Assembly: GCF_018861735.1 (NCBI RefSeq)
Contig: NZ_JAHLEB010000008.1
Span: forward strand, 1-64,000
Reading direction: 5' to 3'
Origin: Clostridium lacusfryxellense
GTDB lineage: Bacteria; Bacillota; Clostridia; Clostridiales; Clostridiaceae
DNA: 64,000 bases
Shown here: positions 43,074 to 52,735 of the stretch, in pieces
How positions within the stretch are numbered: position 1 is the stretch's first letter
How the letters are laid out: the number at the start of each line of letters is the position of its first letter
Translations under genes and position numbers: made by a program
The notes under the pieces: model-generated
Seen by the model: the letters and a program-made list of their open reading frames with translations, nothing else
Database searches by the model: none
What the model was told of the DNA's origin: nothing

Positions 43074-43955
43074 TTATACTTTCAGCCTGTAACTAACGAA
43101 AGCTATAGTTTTGTTGTCGGGGGACCAAGAATTCACATTAAAGGTTCCCTGTCCTCCAAACAATTTAGCTACGATTTTGAATTCGTCATTTCCCTTTGAC
43201 ATCAAACGAATTTCTACATTTTTGTTTGCTGGATGGTCACAAGGATCTACATCCCCCTTCTTGTAAGTTATATAGGCTACTCGTTTTCCATCAGGAGATA
43301 CATGTGGAAACCAACTGTTTGATTCATTAAAAGTCATCTGCGTTGCATTGGATCCGTCTTTTTCCATGCGCCAAACCTGCATTAAACCACTTCTCGATGA
43401 ATTAAACCAAATATACTTACCACAAGGTGAATACTCAGGTCCGTCATCTAAACCAGGAAGATTTGTAAGTTGAGTCTCATTTCCTCCAATTGATGGGATA
43501 GTGTAGATATCATATTGTCCATTTCTTTCTCCGCAGAATGCTAGTATTTCCCCATCAGGTGAGCATCCATGCAAGTAACTAGGCGCCATAGGTGTAACTA
43601 GTGTTGGCTCTCCGCCCGTTACTTTGAATCCATATATTCTAGATTCTCCATCCTCCAATGTTTGATGACTTACCCAAATTCGTTTGCCATCTCTTGATAG
43701 AATATGGTCATTGTTACACTCCACAGCAATCCCTGAATAAATCTCCTTGCTTACTTTCGTTTCTATATCAAATATATATATATGCCCTTCGCTATTGTAA
43801 ACCAAAGATTTTCCATCTGGAGTCCAATTTGGCGCTTCAATCAAATTATCGTATTCTCCCATTACAATCCTTATACCTGAATCAACATCCACGGTTTCTA
43901 AAATACTGATAACACCTCTATCTTCGCGTCTACGCACTGAAGTAAGAACATTCAT
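43074..43955 (-). CDS. TolB-like beta-propeller protein
   Basis: This 293-residue protein is built of WD40/PD40-type repeats: APNWTPDGKSLVYNSEGHIYIFD, HILSRDGKRIWVSH, HGCSPDGEILAFCGERNGQYDIY, GPEYSPCGKYIWFNSSRSG, FPHVSPDGKRVAYITYKKGD and SWSPDNKTIAFVSY. It has no signal peptide, unlike true TolB. Related proteins often lie beside Gfo/Idh/MocA genes in sugar-use clusters, as it does here (56 bases upstream of the broken one), and some are related to oligogalacturonate lyase. Enzymatic activity is not established. Confidence 0.8.
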   Translation of the reverse strand: MNVLTSVRRREDRGVISILETVDVDSGIRIVMGEYDNLIEAPNWTPDGKSLVYNSEGHIYIFDIETKVSKEIYSGIAVECNNDHILSRDGKRIWVSHQTLEDGESRIYGFKVTGGEPTLVTPMAPSYLHGCSPDGEILAFCGERNGQYDIYTIPSIGGNETQLTNLPGLDDGPEYSPCGKYIWFNSSRSGLMQVWRMEKDGSNATQMTFNESNSWFPHVSPDGKRVAYITYKKGDVDPCDHPANKNVEIRLMSKGNDEFKIVAKLFGGQGTFNVNSWSPDNKTIAFVSYRLKV

Positions 43956-44010
43956 ATTATTATCCCTCCATATTATATAGTAATTTTAAATTTAATTATT
44001 AAAAGAACTT

Positions 44011-45315
44011 TTAATATTTCATGAAGCTCTTCATTTTATCGACCTCCTCCTTGCTACACTCTTCATCATTGTAACGCGCCTTTTCATAAATAACTGTAGC
44101 CTCACTAATATTCTTTTTTAAAACTTCTTTAACCTTACTTTCAATTTCAAATGGTGTATTAAAACTATATGCTGAAAATCCTTTTATTTTATATGATTTT
44201 ATTAACTTATGATATAGTTTTCTGATTTTTTTGCTGTTGGACATATTAAAAGGAAATTCTAGTTTTACTTTAAACCCCTCTGCACGTTTTTTAATTCCAG
44301 TAATTACATCATCTAAAGAAACAACAAATTCTCTTTCTTCTTTTTTATATAGTTTCTTAATGCCTAAACCTTTATAGAAATTCTTTATGCTAATATAAAG
44401 TTGAAATAATAAATATATTGCTACTAAGATTATGACTACAAAAATGATGAACTTTAATATATTCATTATAGTTGTAATCAAGTTATTACTGTCACTTGTG
44501 GTGCCTAGATCTTTTAGTGAATTATTAAGGCTAGGTGGATCTATATTTGTCTGTTGATTAACCTTTTCTGGCTGAAGATTATCAGATCGTGGTGCATTAA
44601 TATAAGCTAATATTTTACTTGTTAAAAAATCAAATAATGCATATAATCCAACCTTATCTGCCAGTATTATGAAAAATCCAATCACTCCAGCAATAAAAGC
44701 TATGCACCCTAACTTTACTCTCTTCATCCTCTTTGAATAACTCTTAATAAATTCTCCTTCCCATTCCATAAAACTTGCCATTCTACTAATACATACATAC
44801 AAAATAGAGGTTATGGATACATTAATTGACGTTAAATTTATTAATTGCATCATAAAGGTTAATTTAAAATTCATGGCAATAAAGTAGCATATCACAAATA
44901 AAATTTCTGACCATACTAAATTACTAATTTTATAAAATGATATAACTTCTATCCTTCTTTTTTTCATGGAAATAAAAGAGCAAATAATTATAGGGGCTAA
45001 AAAAATCACTTTTTCTATTAGAGTAAATGAAATTATGAAAACGCATAAAACTATAAAAATATTGGCTAATAAGTATTTTAAAGACCCTAGTATATTTCTT
45101 CTAATTATGGTCATTGCAAAAATTGGTATTATATATGTAAATCCTTTATAAATCAATGTTGTATCTTTTGATATATAGTTTAAAGCTAATGCTAAAGGTA
45201 TAAAAAATGTCCAGAAAAATATCCAGTCCTCCGCAAACTCATATCCTAAAGCTTTGCTTTTAACTAAATACATAAAGCTATTACTTGTTTGTACTATATT
45301 TATTTCACCTTTCAT
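44011..45315 (-). CDS. Membrane protein with DUF4129-like C terminus (MoxR operon)
   Basis: This protein of about 434 residues has around six membrane segments in its first 225 residues, a linker, one more segment near 290 and a cytoplasmic C-terminal part with a helical, DUF4129-like pattern (IRKLYHKLIKSYKIKGFSAYSFNTPFEIESKV). The ATG at 45315 overlaps the DUF58 stop as ATGA, so I prefer it to one 18 bases upstream. It is the third gene of a MoxR-DUF58 operon. The transglutaminase domain often fused in such proteins was not found. Confidence 0.75.
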   Translation of the reverse strand: MKGEINIVQTSNSFMYLVKSKALGYEFAEDWIFFWTFFIPLALALNYISKDTTLIYKGFTYIIPIFAMTIIRRNILGSLKYLLANIFIVLCVFIISFTLIEKVIFLAPIIICSFISMKKRRIEVISFYKISNLVWSEILFVICYFIAMNFKLTFMMQLINLTSINVSITSILYVCISRMASFMEWEGEFIKSYSKRMKRVKLGCIAFIAGVIGFFIILADKVGLYALFDFLTSKILAYINAPRSDNLQPEKVNQQTNIDPPSLNNSLKDLGTTSDSNNLITTIMNILKFIIFVVIILVAIYLLFQLYISIKNFYKGLGIKKLYKKEEREFVVSLDDVITGIKKRAEGFKVKLEFPFNMSNSKKIRKLYHKLIKSYKIKGFSAYSFNTPFEIESKVKEVLKKNISEATVIYEKARYNDEECSKEEVDKMKSFMKY

Positions 45316-46430
45316 ATTTCTTCCACTTCCCACACAAATAAGTCTTTATGATCGTCCATTTCAACCTTTGCATTTTTTAGTTTTGGTAAAATCCATTTAA
45401 CATCAAAATTTTGTTTCCTTAAAACATTTATCTCATTTTGAAGATCTAACCCAAAATAGTGTGAAACTACAACCCATAAGGGAACTTTGTTATATTTTAC
45501 CTGTTCTTCTTTAAGGGTTGTACTTAAATGCGCCGATACCTTAGTAATATCTAATCTGGCTAAACTTTCATAAAAATTCAAATTCTGATTTATTCCGTAT
45601 ATAGGAGGTAAATTTATTTGCTGCCCTGTAATTGAGTCACAACCATTAACCCTGAGCCCCACCTTCATGCCTTGCTTAAGATATTCGGTAATAATTGATG
45701 CTGCAAGTCTAATACCCTCTTCAACAACATTTTCTGGATCCCACTCATTGTATTTTTCTACATTCAAAAATATAATGACTTCTTGTGAAGCTGTAAAATC
45801 GTATTCATTAACTTTAATCTCAGAAGTTTTGGCGGTTGCGGTCCAATTTACAGCCTTTATACTGTCAAAAGGATGATACTCACGAATTCCTCTTAATTGA
45901 AAAGGATCCTCCACGATATTCCTTTTGGCTAAAACTTCTCCAGTTAAACTTTTAAATTGAACATTTAATTGCAAAGGTATTATCAGTTTAGGATAAACAT
46001 AAATATTAGCACTACTTTCATATGAGGCAATAATCTTATTTATTCCAAACAAATCTCTCGTATGTAACTCGATTTGACCTATTCTATAAAACCCTCTTTT
46101 TCCACCCTTAATATTTAAGGTTTTAGTTACCTTCTCATATGGCATAATAGAAAAAAAGTCCTGTCTATAGTTATCGTTTCCCCTATTCTCATTTATTTCT
46201 TTAATAAATATTAAATTTCTCGAAACTTGATATTTTACAGTAAGCCACCATAGCGGCATTAATTTTTTATTTGATACAACTTCAATTAATTGGGCATCTT
46301 CTCCCTCAAAAATCCCATTATTAATAAATTTAACATCAGTTGTTACCTTTTTAAAACAGTTATTTGAATATATACGGCTCTGCAGAGTATAAAACAAAAG
46401 TACAATAATTAACACAATAAGTATTCTCAT
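45312..46430 (-). CDS. DUF58 domain-containing protein
   Basis: This 372-residue protein has an N-terminal membrane anchor (about 3-18) and the DUF58 core near residue 180 (PFQLRGIREYHPFDSIKAVNWTATAKTSEIKVNEYD). It is followed by a von Willebrand A-like region (QEVIIFLNVEKYNEW). DUF58 proteins accompany MoxR ATPases and are thought to act in assembly or regulation at the membrane. The gene starts two bases after the MoxR stop and overlaps the next gene by 4 bases. Confidence 0.88.
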   Translation of the reverse strand: MRILIVLIIVLLFYTLQSRIYSNNCFKKVTTDVKFINNGIFEGEDAQLIEVVSNKKLMPLWWLTVKYQVSRNLIFIKEINENRGNDNYRQDFFSIMPYEKVTKTLNIKGGKRGFYRIGQIELHTRDLFGINKIIASYESSANIYVYPKLIIPLQLNVQFKSLTGEVLAKRNIVEDPFQLRGIREYHPFDSIKAVNWTATAKTSEIKVNEYDFTASQEVIIFLNVEKYNEWDPENVVEEGIRLAASIITEYLKQGMKVGLRVNGCDSITGQQINLPPIYGINQNLNFYESLARLDITKVSAHLSTTLKEEQVKYNKVPLWVVVSHYFGLDLQNEINVLRKQNFDVKWILPKLKNAKVEMDDHKDLFVWEVEEI

Positions 46431-46432
46431 TC

Positions 46433-47395
46433 CTATCGCCTGTTAGCCCATTTTTCTGTAGGTACTTCAATTGTAGTTAATAGTTCCTCAATAATTGAAT
46501 CATTAGTAACTCCTCTAAACTTTAAATTATCTTTTATAATAATTCTGTGACTAAATACATATGGGCATAAGATTTTTACATCCTCAGGTGACACAAAACT
46601 ATTACCCTTTAACGCCGCATATACTTGACAAGCCCTTAAAATAGCTAAACTCCCTCTAGGACTCACTCCTAAAACTACTGAATCATGTTTTAATGTTCCC
46701 TCAACGATTTTAAGGATATACTCTTGAATATCCTCACTTACGTAAACCTTTCCAATACTTCTAGACGCATCATTAAGTTCTTCCTTAGAACACACTACCT
46801 CTAATTCCTCTAGTGGATTATTTATAATGAATCTCTGCATTATCTGTTTTCCTTCTTCAATACTTGGATATCCCATACTTAGTTTAACTAGAAATCTATC
46901 TAGTTGAGCCTCTGGTAAATTGAAAGTCCCTTGCGTTTCAACAGGATTTTGAGTTGCAATTACGAAAAAAGGTTTATCTAAAATATGAGTTTTTCCATCT
47001 ATAGTTACCTGTTTTTCTTCCATACATTCAAGTAAACTTGACTGGGTTCTTGGTGTTGCCCTATTAATTTCATCTCCAAGTAGAATATTTGTGAAAATAG
47101 GACCACTTCTAAATGTAAACTCTCCAAGCTTTTGATTATAATAATTAATTCCTGTTAAATCTGATGGTAATAAATCTGGTGTAAATTGAACTCTTTTGAA
47201 TGTTGCCCCTATGGATTTAGACAAAGTTTTCGCTATAACTGTTTTTCCTGTTCCCGGTACATCCTCAAGAAGTACATGTCCACCTGCAATCATTGCGGTT
47301 AACAAAACATCAATTACCTCGGATTTTCCAATAATAACTTTATTTATATTTTGTTTTATCTTTTCACCTAGTAACTTTATTTCTTCAATCTTCAA
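46433..47395 (-). CDS. MoxR-family AAA+ ATPase
   Basis: This 320-residue ATPase has Walker A EDVPGTGKT near residue 40, Walker B LLGDEINRA near 105, sensor 1 FFVIATQNPVE near 143 and the MoxR C-terminal lid (SPRGSLAILRACQVYA). MoxR proteins work as chaperones for partner proteins, here presumably the DUF58 and membrane proteins encoded by the rest of the operon. Confidence 0.92.
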   Translation of the reverse strand: MKIEEIKLLGEKIKQNINKVIIGKSEVIDVLLTAMIAGGHVLLEDVPGTGKTVIAKTLSKSIGATFKRVQFTPDLLPSDLTGINYYNQKLGEFTFRSGPIFTNILLGDEINRATPRTQSSLLECMEEKQVTIDGKTHILDKPFFVIATQNPVETQGTFNLPEAQLDRFLVKLSMGYPSIEEGKQIMQRFIINNPLEELEVVCSKEELNDASRSIGKVYVSEDIQEYILKIVEGTLKHDSVVLGVSPRGSLAILRACQVYAALKGNSFVSPEDVKILCPYVFSHRIIIKDNLKFRGVTNDSIIEELLTTIEVPTEKWANRR

Positions 47396-47689
47396 TCTAA
47401 CCCCTCCAATAACGAAACCTAATTTAATAATTAAATCTGATCATTCTAAATATTCCTCTAATTCAATTATACACTTATTAAAAATCAATTAAATTAGTAA
47501 AACTCACAATATTATGTGCACCCTATTAAGTATTCTCACTAGATGGAACTTCCTTATTATATCAAAATAAATTAATAAAATAATATTGCATAACCTCTAA
47601 ATAAATTGATAAAAATATAATTTGGCATAAGTTAAAATTTACACTACAATTAGTCTTATAATAAAATATATTTTAAAAGGAGCCTTAAA
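47396..47689. other. Divergent promoter region
   Basis: These 294 AT-rich bases separate the MoxR operon and the yhdH-like gene, which point away from each other. Both promoters must lie here. No conserved operator, hairpin or gene was recognised. Confidence 0.4.
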
Positions 47690-48691
47690 ATGAATAATAA
47701 TGAATTTAGAGCAATATTAGTCTCAGAGACAGAAAACAAAGAATTTAAAAGAGAAGTTGTAACTAGACATATAAATGATTTACCAGACGGTGATGTCTTA
47801 ATAAATGTTAAATATTCTTCTCTTAACTATAAAGATGCTCTTTCTGCTACAGGCAATAAGGGCGTAACTAGAGATTACCCACATACTCCAGGAATTGACG
47901 CTGCAGGCATAGTAGTTGAAAACAATAATAGTTCATTTGCAATAGGCAGCACAGTACTTGTAACAGGATATGCATTAGGAATGAGTACATCTGGAGGTTA
48001 TGCAGAATATATTAGAGTTCCTTCTAAATGGGTTGTAAAGCTACCTGAAAAGCTTTCACTAAGAGAGAGTATGATATATGGTACTGCAGGTTTTACTGCT
48101 GCCTTATCAATTTATAAATTAATAAATTCAGGTGTTAAGCCAAGCGATGGAGATATATTAGTAACTGGGTCCACAGGCGGAGTAGGTAGCATCGCAATTT
48201 CAATCTTAAGTAAACTTGGCTATGATGTCACTGCGTCTACCGGGAAATTATCTGAAAAAGAAATGCTCCTTGGAATTGGTGCTAAACAAATAGTTGATAG
48301 AAATGATTTAGATGACAATTCTGGAAGGGCAGTTCTTAAAAGTAGATGGGCCGGGGTAATAGATACAGTAGGTGGAAATATACTAGCTACAGCAATTAAA
48401 TCAACTAATTATGGTGGCACGGTAACTTGTTGTGGAAATGTAGCGTCCGATCAATTTTCAAGTTCAGTTTACCCTTTTATTTTAAAAGGAGTTTCATTGC
48501 TAGGAATTGATTCTGTTAAGTGCCCCATGGATATTAGACTAATAATTTGGGACAAATTATCCTCTGATTGGAAACCTAATAATCTTGGTACTAATGTAGA
48601 CGAAGTGTCTTTAGACGGATTAAGTGAAAAAATAGATATGATACTTGAAGGTAAACACAAAGGTAGGACAATAATTAATATTGAACTATAA
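47690..48691 (+). CDS. YhdH/YhfP-family quinone oxidoreductase (MDR)
   Basis: This 333-residue zinc-free medium-chain reductase has the family start FRAILVSETENKEFKREVVTRHINDLPDGDVLI. It also has YSSLNYKDALSATGNKGVTRDYPHTPGIDAAG near 45 and the NADPH-binding loop VTGSTGGVGSIAI near 155. Related YhdH/AcuI enzymes reduce acrylyl-CoA or other activated enones. AAAAGGAG precedes the ATG. Confidence 0.9.
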   Translation: MNNNEFRAILVSETENKEFKREVVTRHINDLPDGDVLINVKYSSLNYKDALSATGNKGVTRDYPHTPGIDAAGIVVENNNSSFAIGSTVLVTGYALGMSTSGGYAEYIRVPSKWVVKLPEKLSLRESMIYGTAGFTAALSIYKLINSGVKPSDGDILVTGSTGGVGSIAISILSKLGYDVTASTGKLSEKEMLLGIGAKQIVDRNDLDDNSGRAVLKSRWAGVIDTVGGNILATAIKSTNYGGTVTCCGNVASDQFSSSVYPFILKGVSLLGIDSVKCPMDIRLIIWDKLSSDWKPNNLGTNVDEVSLDGLSEKIDMILEGKHKGRTIINIEL

Positions 48692-48700
48692 AATGCTAAT

Positions 48701-48746
48701 AAAAGCATATAACCACAGAAAAATAATTCTGTGGTTATATGCTTTT
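48701..48746. terminator. Bidirectional terminator
   Basis: AAAAGCATATAACCACAGAA (48701-48720) pairs over 20 bp without a mismatch with TTCTGTGGTTATATGCTTTT (48727-48746) around AAATAA. It separates the convergent yhdH-like and L,D-transpeptidase genes and overlaps the last bases of the latter. Confidence 0.93.
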
Positions 48747-49653
48747 AATTACTCCAAATTAATGTTCTAGCTGGAATATTATTATATATAAATTTAGCAT
48801 TGCTTAAAGCTAATCTTACACATCCGTGGGATACACGGACTCCTAAAGTATTATCTATAACATAACTTCCATTTCTATTATATAACACGCTATGAAATAA
48901 ATAATTGCCACTTATTTGAGTATAGTATTTACACCTAGCTCCACCAGATGATATGAAATAACCGCCTTTACTTCCCACTCTAAAACTACCTCTAACTGTA
49001 GGAGTGCTTGATTTTCCAGAAGAACAAACCATTGACTTAACAAGACGCCATTTTTTATTAGAACCCTTAAATATATTTACCTTTTGGCGTGGTAAATCAA
49101 TCCAAATAAAATAAGATGTAGCGCTTGAAAAGTTTTTAGTGTTTACATATTTCTCTAAACTACTGTTAGAAGTAGTAGTAGGTTTTTTTATCACAGTGGG
49201 TTTATACATAGTGGCTGAAGTTGGTTTTAACTCCATTTTCTTAAGTGTCGAAACATCTACTACACCATTTCTAGTCAGCTTATTTCTCATTTGAAAGTCC
49301 ATCACTGCATTGTAGGTTAATTTACCGAAATTACCATCTGAATTAAGTTTATATCCAAAATTATTAAGTTTTATCTGTATATCTTTCACCCTGCTACCCT
49401 TATCACCTTGTTTAAATGTTGTTTGAACAACTGTTTGTTTTTTAACCTTATAGCTTGTGTTTTGTAATTTCGCCTTAAATACATCTTTTTTAAACAATAC
49501 ATCATTCTTCTGAAACAATATAGTGTTTTTTTGATATACTCTTGCTCCAATAGGCGGTAATTTTGTTGTTACGTTCTTTTTATCTGTTGCATTACATCCA
49601 CTTAAAATAATCATAAGTATAACGAGAAAAATTGATAAGTACCTTTTATTCAT
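48745..49653 (-). CDS. L,D-transpeptidase lipoprotein with peptidoglycan-binding domain
   Basis: This 302-residue protein has a lipoprotein signal (MNKRYLSIFLVILMIILSGC). A PG_binding_1 domain covers about 85-145 (GDKGSRVKDIQIKLNNFGYKL, FGKLTYNAVMDFQ). A C-terminal YkuD domain covers about 185-300, with the catalytic SHGCVRL near residue 276. It should cross-link or modify peptidoglycan on the outer face of the membrane. It is monocistronic. Confidence 0.92.
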   Translation of the reverse strand: MNKRYLSIFLVILMIILSGCNATDKKNVTTKLPPIGARVYQKNTILFQKNDVLFKKDVFKAKLQNTSYKVKKQTVVQTTFKQGDKGSRVKDIQIKLNNFGYKLNSDGNFGKLTYNAVMDFQMRNKLTRNGVVDVSTLKKMELKPTSATMYKPTVIKKPTTTSNSSLEKYVNTKNFSSATSYFIWIDLPRQKVNIFKGSNKKWRLVKSMVCSSGKSSTPTVRGSFRVGSKGGYFISSGGARCKYYTQISGNYLFHSVLYNRNGSYVIDNTLGVRVSHGCVRLALSNAKFIYNNIPARTLIWSN

Positions 49654-49740
49654 ACGGAATACCCCATTTTTTTTAAAAGTATGGATCTGTTCCTTATCAA
49701 TATATTCTCTTAGAGTTGAATTGTTACTTAAACATTAACA

Positions 49741-50142
49741 TCAATTAAATTGTATCCTGAGCCTTCCATCTTCATAACTAGCCTTAACAACTTTCTTTGA
49801 ATATAATTTTTGTGGAAGCATAAAATTTCGTTTTTCATTTTTAATTGAAATACAAATTTCATCACCGTTTTGAAGTAAATTCAACTCTTCTTTTGAAACG
49901 AAAGGCATATTTATATTTAAATAATAACTCTGGTCTGCAGTTGACTTCTCAACCTCAAAAATCTTATCCTTAAATAGTACTTTTTCGGCAGACTCTTCTT
50001 TAAATATTTTTTCTCCCATATTTAATAAAGTCTTATAATTTCTAACCTCGCTTTTCATGAGCTCAATTTGAAATATTGGTACTGGGCTAAAACTTTCAGT
50101 TATATCTTTTATGTTTTCACTTTGAAGTTTCATCCATTTCAC
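49741..50142 (-). CDS. ArsA-like C-terminal HSP20-type domain protein, probably a remnant
   Basis: This 133-residue protein reads like the tail of ArsA-type ATPases: FSPVPIFQIELMKSEVRNYKTL, then KVLF and the HSP20-like domain YYLNINMPFVSKEELNL, RRNFMLPQKL-like sequence and ASYEDGRLRIQF. The P-loop ATPase half is missing. The GTG start at 50142 has only a weak ribosome binding site and overlaps the MarR-like frame by 26 bases. It may be a gene remnant joined by deletion, or a small stand-alone HSP20-like protein translated by coupling. Confidence 0.6.
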   Translation of the reverse strand: MKWMKLQSENIKDITESFSPVPIFQIELMKSEVRNYKTLLNMGEKIFKEESAEKVLFKDKIFEVEKSTADQSYYLNINMPFVSKEELNLLQNGDEICISIKNEKRNFMLPQKLYSKKVVKASYEDGRLRIQFN

Positions 50143-50392
50143 TTCTTATTCTTTCTACCATCAGCTTTTTTTCTAGCCTTGCAATAACACCTGTAGCAGT
50201 ATTTAATGGTGCCATTATATATTCGGCTATTTCCGTCATATTAGCATCTTTTTTTCTATATAAAAATAATAAAGCTAATATTTCATTTTTATAAAAATCT
50301 AAAAATATATTACTCCACTGCTGGGGAAAAAATAACACCTTAAACTCATCAATATAATTAAAAACAATCTGTTCAACTTTGTTTGTATCCAT
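50117..50392 (-). CDS. Truncated MarR-family regulator
   Basis: This protein of about 91 residues holds the MarR dimer helix and helix-turn-helix (NEILALLFLYRKKDANMTEIAEYIMAPLNTATGVIARLEKK) and stops inside the wing (VERIRSEMDETSK). The usual second wing strand and C-terminal dimer helices, about 45-50 residues, are absent. I start at the ATG 50392, which follows GGAGG. The stop lies inside the next, overlapping frame. A deletion that fused a marR gene to the tail of an arsA-like gene would explain both. Confidence 0.6.
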   Translation of the reverse strand: MDTNKVEQIVFNYIDEFKVLFFPQQWSNIFLDFYKNEILALLFLYRKKDANMTEIAEYIMAPLNTATGVIARLEKKLMVERIRSEMDETSK

Positions 50393-50450
50393 AATGTCCT
50401 CCAATTTAGTTCTTGCACCGAAGTATTATGTTGTCAATACTTTAAAAATT

Positions 50451-50488
50451 AATCTCATCTTGTATAGTTGACTATTCAAGATGAGATT
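50451..50488 (-). terminator. Terminator of the sigma factor/beta-propeller unit
   Basis: AATCTCATCTTGTATAG (50451-50467) pairs with CTATTCAAGATGAGATT (50472-50488) with one mismatch. AATTTTTAAAG follows on the minus strand. Confidence 0.75.
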
Positions 50489-50506
50489 ATAAATTAGAAA
50501 AACTAG

Positions 50507-52735
50507 TTATGGAGTTACCTCCCTAACCCCATCTGCTGGATAGACTTTTGGTAAATCAACAGTCCTTAGCTTTAGCTTAGATTGTTCCTTTAGACTATTT
50601 ATGTCACTTGCTTTTATTAATCCATTTGAGAGTGTATATATAGTGTCTTTTATATACAAAATTCTATCTACAAAATATCGTCCATTTGACACTTTATAGA
50701 TTGAATCATTGGTAACCTCCGAATTATTTTTGCTAGAGTTTTTCTCTTCATCAATGTGTGTTATTTTCCCTTTAAGCTTTATACCATTCACTAAATCAAT
50801 ATTATAAATGTAAGCCCCTTGATAACCAAGCCCAGAATTATTGGTGTTATCATCGTAATTGTTTTCAGTAACAGGTAGTGCCAATAGTTTTTTTTCTTTG
50901 GAGAAAAGTAAAGCCTTGTGATTATTTAATACCTCTGAATAGGTACCCGCACCACCTATTGTTGTCGCAAACTGCTGCACTGGTTTTGATACATTACTCA
51001 CATCAAATATTGCAATTTTAAGTCCTTTTGTTTTGGCTCTATCCTCCCCACCCTCATTTATTACTGTTGTGTCCATTCCAAATCCTATTAAGTGTGTATC
51101 ATCATAAGGATGCAAATAATTACTAAAGCCCGGTATTTTTAATTCTCCTAAAATCTTTGGGCTAGTTGGATTCTTTAAATCTATAACAAACAAAGGGTCA
51201 GTCAACATAAATGTTACCATATATGCCCTATCGCCAATAAATCTAACCGAATAAATTTGTTCTCCGCTCGCCATTCCTTGAATTTTTCCTACTACTTTCA
51301 TATCTTTGCCTAGTATATAAAGATTATTAGACATTTGATTTTGTGATTTGTTACTTACACTTGTGCTAGGCTTTTCACTTTGAATAGTAACTTTTCCATC
51401 GACTAGCGGCCTAACTGCTGAATTATTATATTGCGTTGTAGCAATTCTAAAGTTGCCATTATGCTCATCCATAGAAAACTGGTTGGTGATGGTACCTGGA
51501 ACTTCACCTTTAGACACAAATTTTACACCTTTCTCCTCATAAGCAAATTTATAAAGTATAGTATTCGTAGATCCATTATTATTTTTATCCCTATTCAACT
51601 TGCTACCGGCAATATATAAATTCTTATCTGATGAGTATATATTGTTTCCCGAACCAAGAATGGTGTTAATACTTACCTTTTCCTTATTATCATCAACATT
51701 ATAAGATGCCACCATTATATAGTTTGGCTGGATGGAATCTGGAAGATAATTTATTCTTTTATAATCGATAGCTATCTTCTCTTTGCTTACCGCAGTATCA
51801 CTATAATAAGCCTTCCCTGCATTTTCATCATTTTTAATGTTCCCTATATTATTTAAGTATTTGTTAGCAACAATATATACCCTCGGTCCAATCATTCTAG
51901 CAGAGCTATAAACACCGTCTACTTCAATATCTCTTACTTTCTTTATATTTTTTTTATCTGATATATCAAAACTTATAACCTTTGTAACTTCATTAGAGAC
52001 CATCATATATGAACTTTTACTTTGCTCAGTATCAGCAGGATTAACCTTACCATTATCTACATTTTGATAACTATTTCCAACAACTACTAAGGTATTTCCC
52101 TTTAAAAAAATACCACTTATATTATAATTTTCTTCAAAGGTAATATCCTTTATTGAATCCATTTTAGAATATGTTCCTGTTTTTATAACGTTTATAATCT
52201 TTTGTGCATTCACCTTAAAAATATATTCTCCATCTGTTTTCACTAAATCCTCTTCGTCTACCCCCTCAACCTGTAGGTTTGTTGTTGAATGATCTGCTAT
52301 AGAATTACTTGATGTGCTTTTACCGACAGAGTTACTGGCCTCACTCTTTGTTGTTACACCATTCTCTGGCATCGATTCTACGCTATCGTCACTTGTCATT
52401 TCGTTTTTAATTCCACTATTCTGACCAATGTATGTTTTTAATAACTTTTCAAGGTTTTTAGACGTCCCAACAACTGGTAATGTACTGCTGGAATTTTTCA
52501 CAATAAGTTGCGATTTATTAACACTTATAATTCTTACACTTGATGTGATTCCAACTGCTAAAACTAAACCTGCTGCCACAGCCCCAAATACTTTTACCAT
52601 ATGTTTTCTTTTATAAACCTTTCCTTTCTTTATACCTTTTTCAATAGCTAAATCGATTTCTGTTGGAACTTCTATATTATCGTATTCTTTTTTTAATTGA
52701 TCCATACTATCTTTATTTATATTATCCTTATTCAT
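50507..52735 (-). CDS. Membrane-anchored beta-propeller protein, likely partner of the ECF sigma factor
   Basis: This 742-residue protein has a cytoplasmic N terminus of about 45 residues, one membrane segment (about 46-66) and a large outside part of the Beta_propel (Pfam 09826) type, recognisable by STTNLQVEGVDEEDLVKTDGEYIF and FIGDRAYMVTFMLTDPLFVIDLKNP. Its ATG overlaps the stop of the ECF sigma gene as ATGA. Position and topology are those of an anti-sigma factor with a sensor domain outside; this role is inferred. No anti-sigma motif such as HxxxCxxC is visible in its short N terminus. Confidence 0.82.
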   Translation of the reverse strand: MNKDNINKDSMDQLKKEYDNIEVPTEIDLAIEKGIKKGKVYKRKHMVKVFGAVAAGLVLAVGITSSVRIISVNKSQLIVKNSSSTLPVVGTSKNLEKLLKTYIGQNSGIKNEMTSDDSVESMPENGVTTKSEASNSVGKSTSSNSIADHSTTNLQVEGVDEEDLVKTDGEYIFKVNAQKIINVIKTGTYSKMDSIKDITFEENYNISGIFLKGNTLVVVGNSYQNVDNGKVNPADTEQSKSSYMMVSNEVTKVISFDISDKKNIKKVRDIEVDGVYSSARMIGPRVYIVANKYLNNIGNIKNDENAGKAYYSDTAVSKEKIAIDYKRINYLPDSIQPNYIMVASYNVDDNKEKVSINTILGSGNNIYSSDKNLYIAGSKLNRDKNNNGSTNTILYKFAYEEKGVKFVSKGEVPGTITNQFSMDEHNGNFRIATTQYNNSAVRPLVDGKVTIQSEKPSTSVSNKSQNQMSNNLYILGKDMKVVGKIQGMASGEQIYSVRFIGDRAYMVTFMLTDPLFVIDLKNPTSPKILGELKIPGFSNYLHPYDDTHLIGFGMDTTVINEGGEDRAKTKGLKIAIFDVSNVSKPVQQFATTIGGAGTYSEVLNNHKALLFSKEKKLLALPVTENNYDDNTNNSGLGYQGAYIYNIDLVNGIKLKGKITHIDEEKNSSKNNSEVTNDSIYKVSNGRYFVDRILYIKDTIYTLSNGLIKASDINSLKEQSKLKLRTVDLPKVYPADGVREVTP

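Noticed and set aside
33000-43955. Rhamnogalacturonan lyase, TolB-like and Gfo/Idh/MocA genes considered as one pectin cluster
   Set aside because: They are separated by an ABC exporter and a large membrane protein gene on other transcripts, so no single cluster is supported.
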